DNA of 64,000 bases from Xenoacremonium recifei (GCA_012184525.1 WOFQ01000001.1:62001-126000), one strand, 5' to 3'. Numbered from the stretch's first letter, positions 46,405 through 58,000 are shown. The notes: generated by a model from the sequence alone, not told the origin. Numbers and translations are program-made.

Positions 46405-47315
46405 TGCTAACAATCTTCGTCAGTCCTATGAGTTCTCCGCAACAGGGGCTCACAATTGATAAGGCGTCATTATGTTCAGCTCAACATTTCTTGATGCTCA
46501 AACAGATTGCAAGTTGTTCAGGCAGTCTGCTCCCATTAGCCAATAGCTTCAAGATACTAAATGATTGGTCAGCATTCAGCTGTCTGAAGGTCCCTTGGGA
46601 GGCCGCATTCTATAATTATTGTCCAGTCTCGTCCATCCACACAAGTGTTTTGCACAAGACCTCGGTGCCGTTTCGGCCTTGCTTGGCTGATCCACCGCTA
46701 GGGCTGAAGTTAACTGCACAGTCAGATGCGATCTAATCCCTTCGGGAACATAATTTTCGGCTGTTACCAATTGGAGAGCGTTAAATCGTATCATCCCCAT
46801 GCAGGGTAACAATGAGGGTTTATGAAATTTGGCCGCGGGTATTGGCAATGCGGATTAATAGCCGTTGAATCTCCGTACTCGGGACGTTCTGTAGTCCGTA
46901 ACGTCCGTAACCCTCAATAATCTCCGTCGACCGGAGAGTCTCCTCTGGAAGCGGGAATTCTTATAAGTTCCTAGACGATTGCTTCGTAGCAAGATAGTCG
47001 GTGATACAAGGGACTCCATTGACCAAACCTTCACGATCAAGACTCAGCAGATCGACTGTCAGATTCCCGCGTCGAGATAGCGGGATTCGGCACGACCGGT
47101 GTGGCAGCTGACCCGGGCAATCCCTGCTCTTTTGGCGCCGCAACGTCATGTCAAGCACAGCCAGTTGACGAAGGTCCCATCGTTCTCACTCTTCTAGCAC
47201 TGGTCTCCAGTCTTTCTCAACGTGCTACTAAGGTCGATCAAGTCCTCGCTCTCGTTCAACCCCAATGACTCCAAGCGTCTAACCACCAACGTATCCTAGC
47301 GAGCACCTCAAAGGC
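46405..47315. other. Intergenic region (0.9 kb)
   Basis: No coding frame supported. A short direct repeat (GTCCGTAAC type) lies near 46893-46910. Otherwise nothing. Confidence 0.45.
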
Positions 47316-48626
47316 ATGGGCAATCGTCGTCTTTCGATCCCGCGGAGCCCGGCAGTGTCAAAGCGAAAGGCGAAGCTGTTCCACAGAAAATCCAGAACTG
47401 GGTGCAAACGATGTCGGGCGCGTCGAGTCAAGGTGAGAGAGCATCCTAACCCAGATCGATAACCGGTCTGCATGCGATCTATGCCAAGACAAATAGTTGT
47501 CGGTAGCCATTCAATGAGTTTCGCTGAGTAATTTTAGTGTGATGAAGACAAGCCAGTATGCGGGAACTGTGTGCGCCTCGACCTTGGTTGCGTCTACGAT
47601 CGTGTAAATGAGGGCGGTGATCGATCCTCACGGCCTTCAACCCTCAGAAGTGCCACGATTTTTTCAGAACCGGCTTCCATCGAAGACCCTCCTGAGTCGG
47701 AAGCTCGTCGAAAACTTGAACTTCAGCTGTTCTACCAATACATGACCGACTCAGGGCCGTCTCTGGGGATCGACGACACGTCTCGAGGATTCTGGGTCAC
47801 AGCGCTGTGTCGGACTGCCTTTCGGTCAGAAGCAGTACTGTACTCGATCTATCTCATCGCGTCTCTCCACACTCTAAAAAGAAGCAACTATTCCGACACT
47901 GTTGCGCAAGAAACCTGCGCCATGTACCTAAACATGTGCCTCCGAGAACATCACCGGGACATCGCCCACATGACATTGGATAATGTGGACTTCATATGCC
48001 TTGCATCTAGTATGGTGCGAGTCTACGGTTTCGTGGAGCTGCAAGACCGATCGCGCGAGCCATACAAGCCGCCGGTAGAGTGGCTGCGGCGGACCGGCAC
48101 CAGTGTCGTGGTGTTCCGCAATGCATGGAATCTGGCCCGGAACCAACCCCAGTCGATTGCCGTCAAGATCATCAATACAGTGGCTCACTGCCTCTACGAC
48201 GGCGAGAAGACCAAATATGGGGAGGGTTTCACTCACCTGATGGAAGGCCCAGAAGACCCCTTCCACTGGGACGCGGAGGTGGAGGCCGCATACAGCACGA
48301 CGACCAACCTGCTCGGAAGTATTTGGACCTCAATGGCAGATAGCGATTCTAGCGAGGGGCGTTCAAGCACGGGGCGGAGGCTCATCGCGTTCCCCATGCT
48401 TGTGCCCATTCGCTTTGTTGACATGGTGGAGGAGCAGCGTCCACGCGCACTCGTGATGCTGGCACATTACTTTGCGCTACTGAAGGCTCTGAGCGGCTTC
48501 TGGTGGGTTGGCGAAGCTGGTCCTCGGGAGGTGCGCGCAATTGCTGACGTGTTGCCCGTGGAATGGCGGCCTCTGATGAGCTGGCCGTTGCAAATCATGG
48601 AGAAGCCAGTGTTCATTTCAGGGTGA
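47316..48626 (+). CDS. Short Zn2Cys6 transcription factor (401 residues)
   Basis: Exons 47316-47432 and 47538-48626 flank a 105-bp intron that falls exactly between RRVK and the third cluster cysteine. The cluster is Cys30, 33, 40, 47, 50, 57 (GCKRCRARRVKC, VCGNCVRLDLGC). The start MGNRRLSIPR is followed by a strongly basic stretch. The downstream part (SGPSLGIDDTSRGFWVTALCRTAFRSEAVLYSIYLIASLHTLKRS) matches the compact TF group in which the zinc cluster is followed by a short helical domain, as in sterol-uptake-type regulators. It has no obvious acidic tail. Target unknown. Confidence 0.88.
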
Positions 48627-49174
48627 TATCGGAAGAAGCAAGCGCGGTAGCTAATGCTAATCGGGAAATTTTTGAGATCTGCCGTATGGAGTACGTCGCG
48701 CAATTCAACACAGCCACTTGCTCGGTCCTGTTCAGTGCCTGAGTGTGCTGACGGACCAGCACTGTAAATTTCAGCCCTGTGGGTGCGCCTGTTGATCCCA
48801 GCAAGGGTCCAGGGCTGATCTCGCGTTGCTGATTGCTCAGGACGCATCGCCATCCTCCTCCCTGAGCTCTGGCAGGTATTAGCGTGTCTCGGGAGCCCCA
48901 TCATAGGAGCTCGTTCTCGTTTAACTCAGCCTGTATGAGCGAGCTTGCGGACCAGCAAATCATGCTCGACAATGCCATTTACGTATTTTCACTTCGACTA
49001 TGTCCTTGAAGCCTATATAAGGACCAGTCAATCCTGGAGAAAAGCCTGACTTGGACTCAGCAATTCGAGTTCATCTTGGCTTGTCCCTCACAGGTTAAGA
49101 TCGAAATTGTGCCCTCTTCCCCTGCCATTCCTGTCTCCCTCCTCCTTTCGATTCAAGCATCACATATTCCAATC
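48627..49174. promoter_or_regulatory. Intergenic region with TATA box
   Basis: TATATAA at 49014-49020 lies about 155 bp before the ATG at 49175, a plausible core promoter. No other gene. Confidence 0.5.
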
Positions 49175-50145
49175 ATGACCAACGCAAACCACGCAATTGC
49201 AGCTGCCAAGCTGGCCGTCTATATCATTTTGCTTCAACCCACCCTCTACGTATGGTGGAAGCATGGTAAAACCGGGTTCCTGGGCTGGTTCTATGTCCAG
49301 ATCTTCTGCTGCCTCCGCATCGCTACTGGCATAATTGGTCTCACTGGCAACCCAACTTCGCTTGCCGCTATCATTATCAATAGCATTGGACTCTCTCCGC
49401 TTCTCCTCGCCATTGCGGGTGTTTTGCATGAGGCGTAAGATCATCTCTCCAGGGTGTACTCAGCTGTCAAATCTAACTATGCTATAAACTATAGACGCCG
49501 AGCAACGAACCGGAATTTGAACAGACGATGGGAAATCTTCCTCGACATCCAATACCATACGATAGTTGCAGTCGCAATGGTCTTGATCGTCATCGCTATC
49601 GTAAAGATGGATGATGGAAGTACAAACGTCTCTACCATGAAGACTCTTCTCAAGGTAGGGTCTGCTGTTATCGCACTATCCTGGGTGCTCCTTGTGCTCT
49701 GGAGTGTCATGTCTTTTGCTACGATGAAGAAGGCGTCCAATACTCCGAGTCCTGCCATGGTTGGTGGCAGAATAGTAAGATCATTTTGCCTTCAAGTCTC
49801 ATTTCCAACAACTACTAAATCGTAATCCAGCTCCTTTACGGGATTTTCGCTTCTCTCGCCTTCACAGTTCTGCGACTTGTTTATGCCCTCACATACCTCC
49901 AACTGGAGATGGACCAATCGAAATCCGAATTCATCACTTCCATTGCCATTCAAGTCTGTCTCAGCGTCGTCCCAGAGATGATTGTAACCGCCATCCTGGT
50001 GACTGTCGGTATCATGACCAGGTCTCTAAAGCAAGACATTCAGCGGAGGGACAAGGGCCAACGGGTTAATCTGGAAGAGATATCTCCTGGATCCGTATCT
50101 ACTGGTAAGCCCTCAGCGACGGAATATAACGGGTACTCGTGCTGA
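49175..50145 (+). CDS. Multi-pass membrane protein, DUF7702-like
   Basis: Three exons (49175-49434, 49495-49774, 49831-50145) give 284 residues with about seven hydrophobic segments. The first TM pair carries KLAVYIILLQPTLYVWWKHGKTGFLGWFYVQIFCCLRI, where KHG-x-x-GFLGW-x-Y and the CLRI are characteristic of this fungal membrane family of unknown function. Introns of 60 and 56 bp close in phase. The C-terminus is cytosolic, polar and charged (DIQRRDKGQRVNLEE). An in-frame upstream ATG at 49076 is possible but adds a non-homologous leader. No biochemical role is established; a receptor-like topology is only suggestive. Confidence 0.8.
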
Positions 50146-50460
50146 GTGCGGCATATCAACAAGGCGGCATTTGTTAAGAAACTAACGTCGGTGTATTGCG
50201 GCACAGAAGAGCATCTGAGACTAATGGATCGACGAGGAAGGTATTAAAAGATACCTTCAGCAATGATAACTCCGCCCCTATTGCCACATTATTGGAGAAA
50301 GTGTTAACCGGCTTCGCTTGGGATTGAGGGGGATTTTAGAAGCACAACTATTTATAGCAATTCAAGATATTCGACAAGATATTCGAAGCCAAATAAAATG
50401 TAACTATATCAGATTCCCATACGGGCTAGCCAACGCAACCTGTCTTCAAATGTAACTGTC
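50146..50460. other. Convergent 3' region
   Basis: Spacer of 315 bp between the membrane protein and the convergent SDR. Nothing recognised. Confidence 0.4.
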
Positions 50461-51237
50461 TCAGACAAGGTTATGCCCACTTTCTGTCCTTGCAACAACC
50501 CCCGTAGCGTTAGCATCCCGCAAAAGCCAAAGATACGCCTCTGCAACATCTTCGACTTGACCAATGCTCTTCGTAGGCATCTTCTGACCGAAATCCTCTG
50601 CCACCTTTGCCCTGACGGTGGCGTCTCCCCACATCTCTGTATTAACACCCCCAGGTGCCACAATGTTGACCCGAATGGGGGCGAGATCCAGTGCCAACCC
50701 ACGAACTGCTCCCTCAAGACCAGCTGCAATGAAGTTGACGAAGGCCCAGTCACGGATAGGCTTCACAGCCACGTTGCCACCCGTGAACGTAATGCTAGAA
50801 TTTCGATTACGCTCGAGATGTCCTTCCGCTGCGGCAATCTTAGCCAAGCTGAATGGTACTATGAACCGGAGGCGACACCCGCGGACAAAGAGCTCCTCAG
50901 TGAAATCGCTAAGCTTCCCTGACGGAGGGTAGTCCGCTGCTGAGTAAACAATGTGGTCAAGCTTGCCGTGAATTTTGGCGGCACTGGTGAGCAGCCCAGA
51001 CAACACCGGGTCCAGCTCTTTCGTACTCAGATCTACAGCAATACCAGCAACTCTTGCGCCAGGTACAGCCGCCTTCAACTCACTAACTACCTTGTCGATT
51101 TTTGTTTGGGAAGATGACGAGATAGTAACTTTGCCCTTTGCAGCAAGTACCCCTTCTGCTATCCCCCGGCCAATTCCTGAAGAACCGCCGATAACAAGAA
51201 CGTGCTTGTCCTGGAGTTTGTTGAAGTTCAGTGCCAT
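50461..51237 (-). CDS. Short-chain dehydrogenase/reductase lacking the YxxxK motif
   Basis: An intronless 258-residue SDR. NAD(P) motif GGSSGIGRG begins near residue 17, and IRVNIVAPGGVNTEMW is the usual SDR C-terminal block. At the catalytic position the sequence reads SITFTGGNVAVKPIRDWAFVNFIAAGLEG, so the Tyr and Lys of YxxxK are absent. Several fungal SDRs with the same RP..W and ALDL-x-PIRVN context also lack it, so this is probably a subfamily trait rather than decay. It may be a non-catalytic or alternative-mechanism member. The start at 51237 follows family length (about 250-260). Confidence 0.88.
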   Translation of the reverse strand: MALNFNKLQDKHVLVIGGSSGIGRGIAEGVLAAKGKVTISSSSQTKIDKVVSELKAAVPGARVAGIAVDLSTKELDPVLSGLLTSAAKIHGKLDHIVYSAADYPPSGKLSDFTEELFVRGCRLRFIVPFSLAKIAAAEGHLERNRNSSITFTGGNVAVKPIRDWAFVNFIAAGLEGAVRGLALDLAPIRVNIVAPGGVNTEMWGDATVRAKVAEDFGQKMPTKSIGQVEDVAEAYLWLLRDANATGVVARTESGHNLV

Positions 51238-52093
51238 TTGAGAGTCGGAGGATACTTAATTAAGGAGTGTGTTGTTGGTATGGGCTGAGGCCTGTTCAAA
51301 TGCTTAATAAACTGTGCTAGTAAATTAAATGCTGGAGCTTCCATCTCATCACAGCTTGGTCTTTACCACGTTTATATATGCGTAAAGTATAACTTCTCTG
51401 ATCAAAGAGTACCGAAGCCATCACGGTGTTCAGGCTAGGATGTCACAACACCGGACCAAAAAAGTCTATGTCCGAGCGGTCTTGAACATTGCCTAATATG
51501 GAAGCCCTCCAGCCTACCGCCGAACCCCTCTCAGGAGTTTATGGTGTTGCCGTTGCGGCTTTCCGGGTTTAGGGTATTAGCGGGTATTCGTTAACGCTAT
51601 GAAGTCATGAAATCTGGGCATATATCTGCCTTTTCATCACGTTGAGCCTGTTTGGGCCGACATATGCCTCATTCAAGTGTTCGGCGATAACGTAAACTGC
51701 TAACTAATGAATAGCATCATGGCTTCCCATGAAAATATTTGAAACAGGAATAATTTTCTCCAATCCGTATGCTTTCGTGCGCCTCGCAACATCCAGCAAA
51801 ACATAAAGGTTTTCACTATTAAACACCCCCTCTGACTAGCCAGAACCCTTTTTGCATTCTCGGGCTGTGCATTAACATGAGAGAGTGATAACCTTGGGTA
51901 GTTACCATGTAAATACTAATTAGCAGCTTATTAAGGATGACTTTTCGTTGTCAACAGATGGTGGATCATCAGAATAGTCTTGCGATGATGTGATATTCCA
52001 GTTTCATCTAAAGTACAACCGACCCAAATGACACCCATAGACGTACAAAAAACTCCAAAACTAACATGTATTTGCCTCCCTTACTCCGCTAAA
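51238..52093. other. Intergenic region (0.86 kb)
   Basis: Upstream of the SDR and beyond the 3' end of the sulfatase-fold gene. No supported frame or repeat. Confidence 0.45.
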
Positions 52094-55021
52094 TCATTGC
52101 CTTTCCTTAGCCTTTTCCTTCTGCTGCGAGTTGGCCTTGCCACCCTTATCGCCCTTCCCGGGCCCTTTACCCCCCCTGTTTTTACCTTTGTATTTGCTGC
52201 CATTGGGGTGTCTTTGCTTCCATCCTTCAGGTCCCGAGTCCGCAGATCGAAGTCGGTTGTATTCCCAGCGCTTCCAGTTGTCCTGGACAAACCAACGAGC
52301 CATGAAGGCAGCGGACTCTGCCCACATGGCAGTTTCTAGGCCGTGCTTCAGTTCAACATCCTGAAGGAATGACTTGAAGTCGAAGGAAACAATGAGCTTA
52401 TTCTCGTGAGGATCATCGAACGTATTAGCAAAGCGCCATTCTATGTCGTCGACAATTGGCACCACTATGTGGAAATGAGGATGATTGGTGTCACGGACAC
52501 TCAACATCTCACTTCCGGGGCTCATCAATGTAAACTGCCAGCTGCCTTGGCCAGTCTGGTTGTTAACCCTGTTTATGGGCCTGATCATTGACTGACCTTC
52601 CATATTGTGCATCAAATCAAGGGCAGCATCGCTCTGGGGTTTCGACAGCGACCCTGTCTCACGCAGAAGGTCAAGGATGGTTGGTAGGATCTGTGACGAA
52701 ATAACCGGATCGTCCACGTTGATAACGGGCAACTTCGGATGAGACAGGACCAGCGGAACGTGAAAAGTGGCGACGTGAGCTCCGAAATAGGGCGTGATAT
52801 CGTCGTGCTCTGCGATGGAAAGGCCATGATCGCCAACAAAGATGACTAAGGTCTCGTCGGCAACACCCTCTTCATCTAGAATGCGCAGAAGTTTGTCCTG
52901 CCAGCCGTTGACATAGCCAATCGCGTTGATATACTTCGCAAGCGGCCTCACTTTGTTTTCCATCAGGTCGACAAACTCCTCGGTAGCGGGAATCTCGAAA
53001 GGGTGATGTGTGACGCCAGTTAGGTGGGTAAGAAAGAGGCGCTCCTTCTTCTCTTTAGCCGTAACAAACGCATCACGGATATACTCCTCAAGAGTCGTCT
53101 CAGGTAGAATGTACCAGTTGACGTGCTCCTCTCTGGGAGGACCAAACTTATTTCCTGGAGCTTCCATGGTCTCCATAGTGACCATGTCCTGGGGCGGGAA
53201 TCCCAGGCGCTCCATCAGCATGTCCTGCTTATCATAGGTGCCAGTGACGGCTTGCATATATCTTGGTCGCCATCGATATGAAGTGAAGTCATCATCGTCC
53301 TCGCGGGTTGCTTTATTCCCCTTTAAGGTGTTGAAAGCCTTGAAGATCTGGGGTAGACAAGGCTGGTAGATGTGATTGTAGACCTCAGAATTGAAGTCGG
53401 CGATGATGGGACTGATGCCGCAGATAGTTCCTGTCAGGCTCTTGAGTGTATAGCTGGCCGTAGTATGGGCACTGTTGCAGTTGATACCGCCGCGTCGAGG
53501 ATAGCTCTCATGTTCGAAGCCATCTTTATAATCTCCGGTGATATAATTTGCGGCAGGGGTGAGGTTAGAAAGGAAGTGCTGCTGCTTAGGTGGGAACTTC
53601 TTGTTCTGCCAGGTATTCTGGAGTTCATTGTAGATGAGGCTGTTGTTCCTAAAAGGAAACACGTCTTTCCGAGTGCTCTCAAGCTTGACTAACACAACAT
53701 GGCGAATCTTGACTCCGCTGAGTTGGTCGATGAGTCGAGGAAGGAGGTCGTTGTCAAGATTGGTGATCCTCATTGGATCCCTATCGCCGCGGTAGTGTCG
53801 GCCATCTCTCTTGAACCAATCCTCGAAACCCTCAAGAGCCCTATCCTTGGGCAACCAGTTGAAGGGAGCAGGCCGCGCAACAGCACTGCGGTTATCCCAA
53901 GTTGTGCCGATGCTAAATTCACTACCATACACCGGCTCGAGGGTGAATAAGATAGGTTCCGAGTCGTAGAAGTCGACGAAAGGCACCAGAGGAAGGGTCC
54001 ATGACATGAACATGAGAGAGCTGACCTGCGGCCTCGCAACTACCTCGATAAACATGGCCAAGAGGATGACGCCAATGAAGGCATAGCAGAAGACTTTAAA
54101 CTTGGTTGTTGACTTCTGTTCGGCGGGGGGCTGTGGACCGATGGGTTCGCGCGCGAGCTCTTCGTCGTCCTTCTCATCCTTCAACATGCGCTCGCTCTGT
54201 TCTGCGATGGCTTCATTTTCGTGCTGTGGCAGATGGGCATATTTGCCCCGAGAAAACCAGCGTTGCAAATATGGTATCTTCTCGAAAGGTATTTTGTTCC
54301 AAACGAAAACGAACGGCCATTGTAAAATATCGCAGATCAACCGGAGCACTGTATGGCAGATGTCTTGTAAGACCCAGCTGATGAGAACGATAAAACCGAC
54401 GACGATGAGGCAGGACACCAAGCCCGCCAACAATAGTTTTCGGGAGTTCGAGCTGCCGGCGAAACCGATGTTACGCCAGTGAAGCTCGCCACCGGTGACG
54501 AAGAAGAAGGATATGTTGAAACTTGCTAGAGCGAGTAGGATGGTGACAATTATAAAACCGAGTGTCGTTCCCGTAATCCGCAGCCATGGTCGTCGCCCAG
54601 GAAAATCGGCTTCTGGTGCTAGCAACCTGCTCACGAGGAGCAATAGAACGAGATCTTGAACAAATAGTGAAAGTCCCCATCGTATAAGGTCTGATGTCTG
54701 CAACGCGTCCAGATGAGCGTAGATGTGTGTGAGCTTAGATCCCACGACAGCCACAACGCCGATGGCTAAGACGAAACGCAGATTGGCGGACCGGGCGGCC
54801 ACGGCCCGGGCAAGCCTTGAGATTGATTCCATGTTCGGTGACGGTCGATAACGAGGAGGCGGGCGACGACGACGATAGACGAAATGTTGCTGCTCAGCAA
54901 CTCCGCTGTTGAAGCGGCCCCGGACAACACGGTGAGAACAAGCAGAGCGAGTAACAGCAATGCCTTCCTCTATGACATCGAGGTCCAACGTGGTAGCGTT
55001 GGGACGCCTCTTTGTAGCCAT
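52094..55021 (-). CDS. Large membrane protein with sulfatase/LTA-synthase-type (alkaline phosphatase superfamily) domain
   Basis: An intronless 975-residue frame; ATG at 54832 (MESISRLARAV) would give 912 residues and is the more natural start, because the first 63 residues are Arg-rich and low in structure. About four hydrophobic segments (residues 82-230) and a fifth near 310-328 precede the catalytic domain. That domain has HVVLVKLESTRKD (metal-site Glu), NCNSAHTTASYTLKSLTG (a likely Thr nucleophile near 521) and FVGDHGLS (Asp-His metal ligands near 731). The order matches phosphoglycerol/phosphoethanolamine transferases more than formylglycine sulfatases, since no C-x-P-x-R is visible. 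The C-terminal tail is extremely Lys/Gly-rich. Probably acts on a glycan or lipid in the secretory pathway or at the surface (inference). Confidence 0.85.
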   Translation of the reverse strand: MATKRRPNATTLDLDVIEEGIAVTRSACSHRVVRGRFNSGVAEQQHFVYRRRRPPPRYRPSPNMESISRLARAVAARSANLRFVLAIGVVAVVGSKLTHIYAHLDALQTSDLIRWGLSLFVQDLVLLLLVSRLLAPEADFPGRRPWLRITGTTLGFIIVTILLALASFNISFFFVTGGELHWRNIGFAGSSNSRKLLLAGLVSCLIVVGFIVLISWVLQDICHTVLRLICDILQWPFVFVWNKIPFEKIPYLQRWFSRGKYAHLPQHENEAIAEQSERMLKDEKDDEELAREPIGPQPPAEQKSTTKFKVFCYAFIGVILLAMFIEVVARPQVSSLMFMSWTLPLVPFVDFYDSEPILFTLEPVYGSEFSIGTTWDNRSAVARPAPFNWLPKDRALEGFEDWFKRDGRHYRGDRDPMRITNLDNDLLPRLIDQLSGVKIRHVVLVKLESTRKDVFPFRNNSLIYNELQNTWQNKKFPPKQQHFLSNLTPAANYITGDYKDGFEHESYPRRGGINCNSAHTTASYTLKSLTGTICGISPIIADFNSEVYNHIYQPCLPQIFKAFNTLKGNKATREDDDDFTSYRWRPRYMQAVTGTYDKQDMLMERLGFPPQDMVTMETMEAPGNKFGPPREEHVNWYILPETTLEEYIRDAFVTAKEKKERLFLTHLTGVTHHPFEIPATEEFVDLMENKVRPLAKYINAIGYVNGWQDKLLRILDEEGVADETLVIFVGDHGLSIAEHDDITPYFGAHVATFHVPLVLSHPKLPVINVDDPVISSQILPTILDLLRETGSLSKPQSDAALDLMHNMEGQSMIRPINRVNNQTGQGSWQFTLMSPGSEMLSVRDTNHPHFHIVVPIVDDIEWRFANTFDDPHENKLIVSFDFKSFLQDVELKHGLETAMWAESAAFMARWFVQDNWKRWEYNRLRSADSGPEGWKQRHPNGSKYKGKNRGGKGPGKGDKGGKANSQQKEKAKERQ

Positions 55022-58000
55022 ATCGGCCGCTCAGGGGTGGATCGACCTAGTGTCGCGTGCCTCCCTGCCCAGCTTGGAATGTGCCACTCCTCTCGCTGGT
55101 AGCGGACTGAGATGTTCCAGTTACCTAAGCCTGGTGTCCAGACGGAACTGCGGAGCCGAACAAGAAGGGCAGCAGATTGGCAAACATCGTGGATCAGCGA
55201 GAAGAAGGGGCGTGAGGTGGCCGCATCCGGGTACGGCCGTGTCCTCTGGCACAACCTTAAAGGGGCAGCAAAAACGCAAGGTTCCATTATTATTGTGCAG
55301 GCCAGCTGGGGCAGCTTGCTAGGGCACCGCTGACAAGGGCGCTAATACGAGGATCGTGGAGGATCGAACAGGATCGAGCAAGATCAGACAGAAAAGACGA
55401 CCGCACCAATTACTCCGTAGACGCGTTCAGGAATGAGTAGAGTCGGTTCGTATAGAGATACAGCCTCAACAGGCAGGTCGAGACGCCTTGGAAGGCTTCG
55501 CTCCCTTGAGCCCCTTTCTCGCCGAGAGTGTGTCTTAGGCAAAAGCTGTTTTTCTCCCTGCGGGCTCACCCACGCTGGAGACCCGGCCCCGAGGTCGCCC
55601 TGGGCAGCTCCCCGAAGCCGACAAGGATCATTGTCATTGGAATCGCCAGAGCCTGGACTCTAGCGGATAGAGCATCGAAGCCAGCAGCCTCCAGGCGCCG
55701 CCAGTTCCGCTAGCGTCCCGGCCCGGAACTTCGAGGCCGGGCAAGGCGCCCCGTTAGCTGGGCCAAGTTCTGGATCTCTGTCGGGCTCTCGGGCGCTGGA
55801 GGCCTAGTTGTCTCGTACTCTTCCTGCCTGGCTCTCAAGGGGCTTGATGCTCTCTCAGGTGCTGGCCATCCTTCTGGCCACCCGCACGGAGTAGTTGTCT
55901 CACAAGGGATATTGAAGGCCGAAAACAAGGACTTTGAAGGATCGAACAATAACCTTTCAGGTTCCGGGGTGCCGAGATCCGATCTTTTCGCAGGATCAGC
56001 AACAGCGCGACTGGATGGCCGGCAGCTAGGGAATACGAGATGAGCCCATTCCAAGGCAAAATCCCCCCGCGCTCGTTTTGAAACCTAACCAGTGTAGCAT
56101 GTGCTGTCAACATCATCACCGGAAGGACGTGCCATGTCCCTCTCGCAGGTTTGCCGTGCAGCCGTTTCTGGTCTACACGATGTTCGTTAACAAGGCCTCC
56201 ATTTTGCACCTTGTCATCCTCGCTCACCCTCTGCATCCGGGAATACGAAACGCAGGGAGGGGGGGGATCTACTAAGCTTAACCCACAACACAGAGGGCAA
56301 ATCTTCAAGTCTCGCTGGTCGATCGCGGCCGCCCTGGGATGCTGTACCTCGCGTTGGCCTTTACGCCGCGTGCAGGATTTGACTCAGATCCTTCGTATTG
56401 CACTTTGAGAGGGGGGGCAGGGCCAAGTTCTTCAGCTGCAATAGCCCAAAGGCACATGCTCGAAGGTTGGATGGTTATGCTATTCTTTAAGCTACTGGGC
56501 CTGTCTCTCATACCCAGCCCTTTTAACCCTGCCTCCGATTTAACAAAAGGTTTGAAACAAGCTTTTGTACGGAGTACTCAATTTGGGGATGTCTCTGTCC
56601 CCTTAACTCGGAACTTAGCGAGCCCGCGCTCCAGAAGAATGTCACCAATACCACGTTATTACCTTATTACCAATCCCGCCCCCTCAAGCATTGCATCCCG
56701 TCTCTCCCTCTGCATTCTTTGAAGCATAAACAATTCCCCGCGTGAGACTCATTATCTTATCAGGACTAGATGAAGGGGAAGTGAGCCAATTCTAGTGTGA
56801 AAGACAAAAGCCTCCCTCCGACGGCCGACAGGGCGAAACCTGAGGCACCTAACTCAATCCTAACGGTAGACTCCAGATCTTCCTAATGATTTGCACCAGC
56901 TTCCGCATTCTTCACTTAGGCTACGAGCCGGTCATCGCCCTTGTTACATACATCCCTTAATACATTCTGCCTTTCCGAGCTGAGCGATGCTGTTAGGTAC
57001 TGCCGGTGCGGAATCCCAGCGCACTGAGAGAAGAAGCAAGGCAGCTTCAAGATGCACACCCAGATTTGCTATCACGCCGCCACCATAGAATGGCAGCACG
57101 CGAACAATGCTTTCCGGTCCTAGTTCCAAATCTGTTCAACGGACAGATAGTGAGAACGTGGCGTCTAAGTAACGCGTGATCTTATTATCGTCCCCTCCGC
57201 CTCTGCTCCCGACGACCATATTGGTACTTAATATTTCTCTACGGGTGGCTCCCGGAGTTGCCGTTAGTTAGGCTTCTTCTGGAAGATCAGATGAGGCCTA
57301 ACCTCTGAAGCAAGAGCTGAAATGAAAATTAAGCAAGATTGCGCATGCTTCAAATGGGAATTAACATGGTCCACTACCAGAGTCTAGATCTGTGTCAAGG
57401 CGCTCATGAGACCATCCTGACTTGAGTAACGCCTTGGTACATAGGCAATGAAACAGCTGTCCACTACAGCAAAGAAAAGAAAACAATTATGGCCTTGTCC
57501 CCCGAAGCTATTGGAGCAAGCGTCTCAACGAAGCGGGACTATCGCCATCCGCATGGCCCCTCTCGACTCCATTATGTATCCAGTCGGTCCGTCGCTAACG
57601 GTTCGAGAAGATGAGAAGACTGGCCATTATGGGGAAGGCAGCTTTACCCAGGCCTAAAACTCTCGGACATGACATGTCGCGACCCGAATGAGGCTTGAAC
57701 TTCGACCAATAATCATTTCATACATATAAAGTACAATTAGAACGAGGCTGAAAAAGCAGCATGTTCCCTCGGGTTGAAATGGCCCCAATCTAGGTGGATC
57801 TAGCTATTGACGGATAGCCAATTCTATCGTGGACTGCGTCGGCGAATACAACTCTACCTTTCTGGTATCTTATCTTTGCACGCCTCGAATGGAGTAGCAC
57901 GACTCTGCTTTCAGCCATTCGTTTTCAGCGTTTTTCGACACCCTGTCACCCAGTGCAGAGGGAGAAGAGCGGAATAAACGGGACGATCTGTCGCAGATCA

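Noticed and set aside
55835..56308. 157-codon open frame on the minus strand
   Set aside because: No domain, no splice-linked neighbours, and composition follows the GC-rich local DNA; probably chance.
56339..56722. 127-codon open frame on the plus strand
   Set aside because: No recognisable motif or hydrophobic pattern; likely chance.
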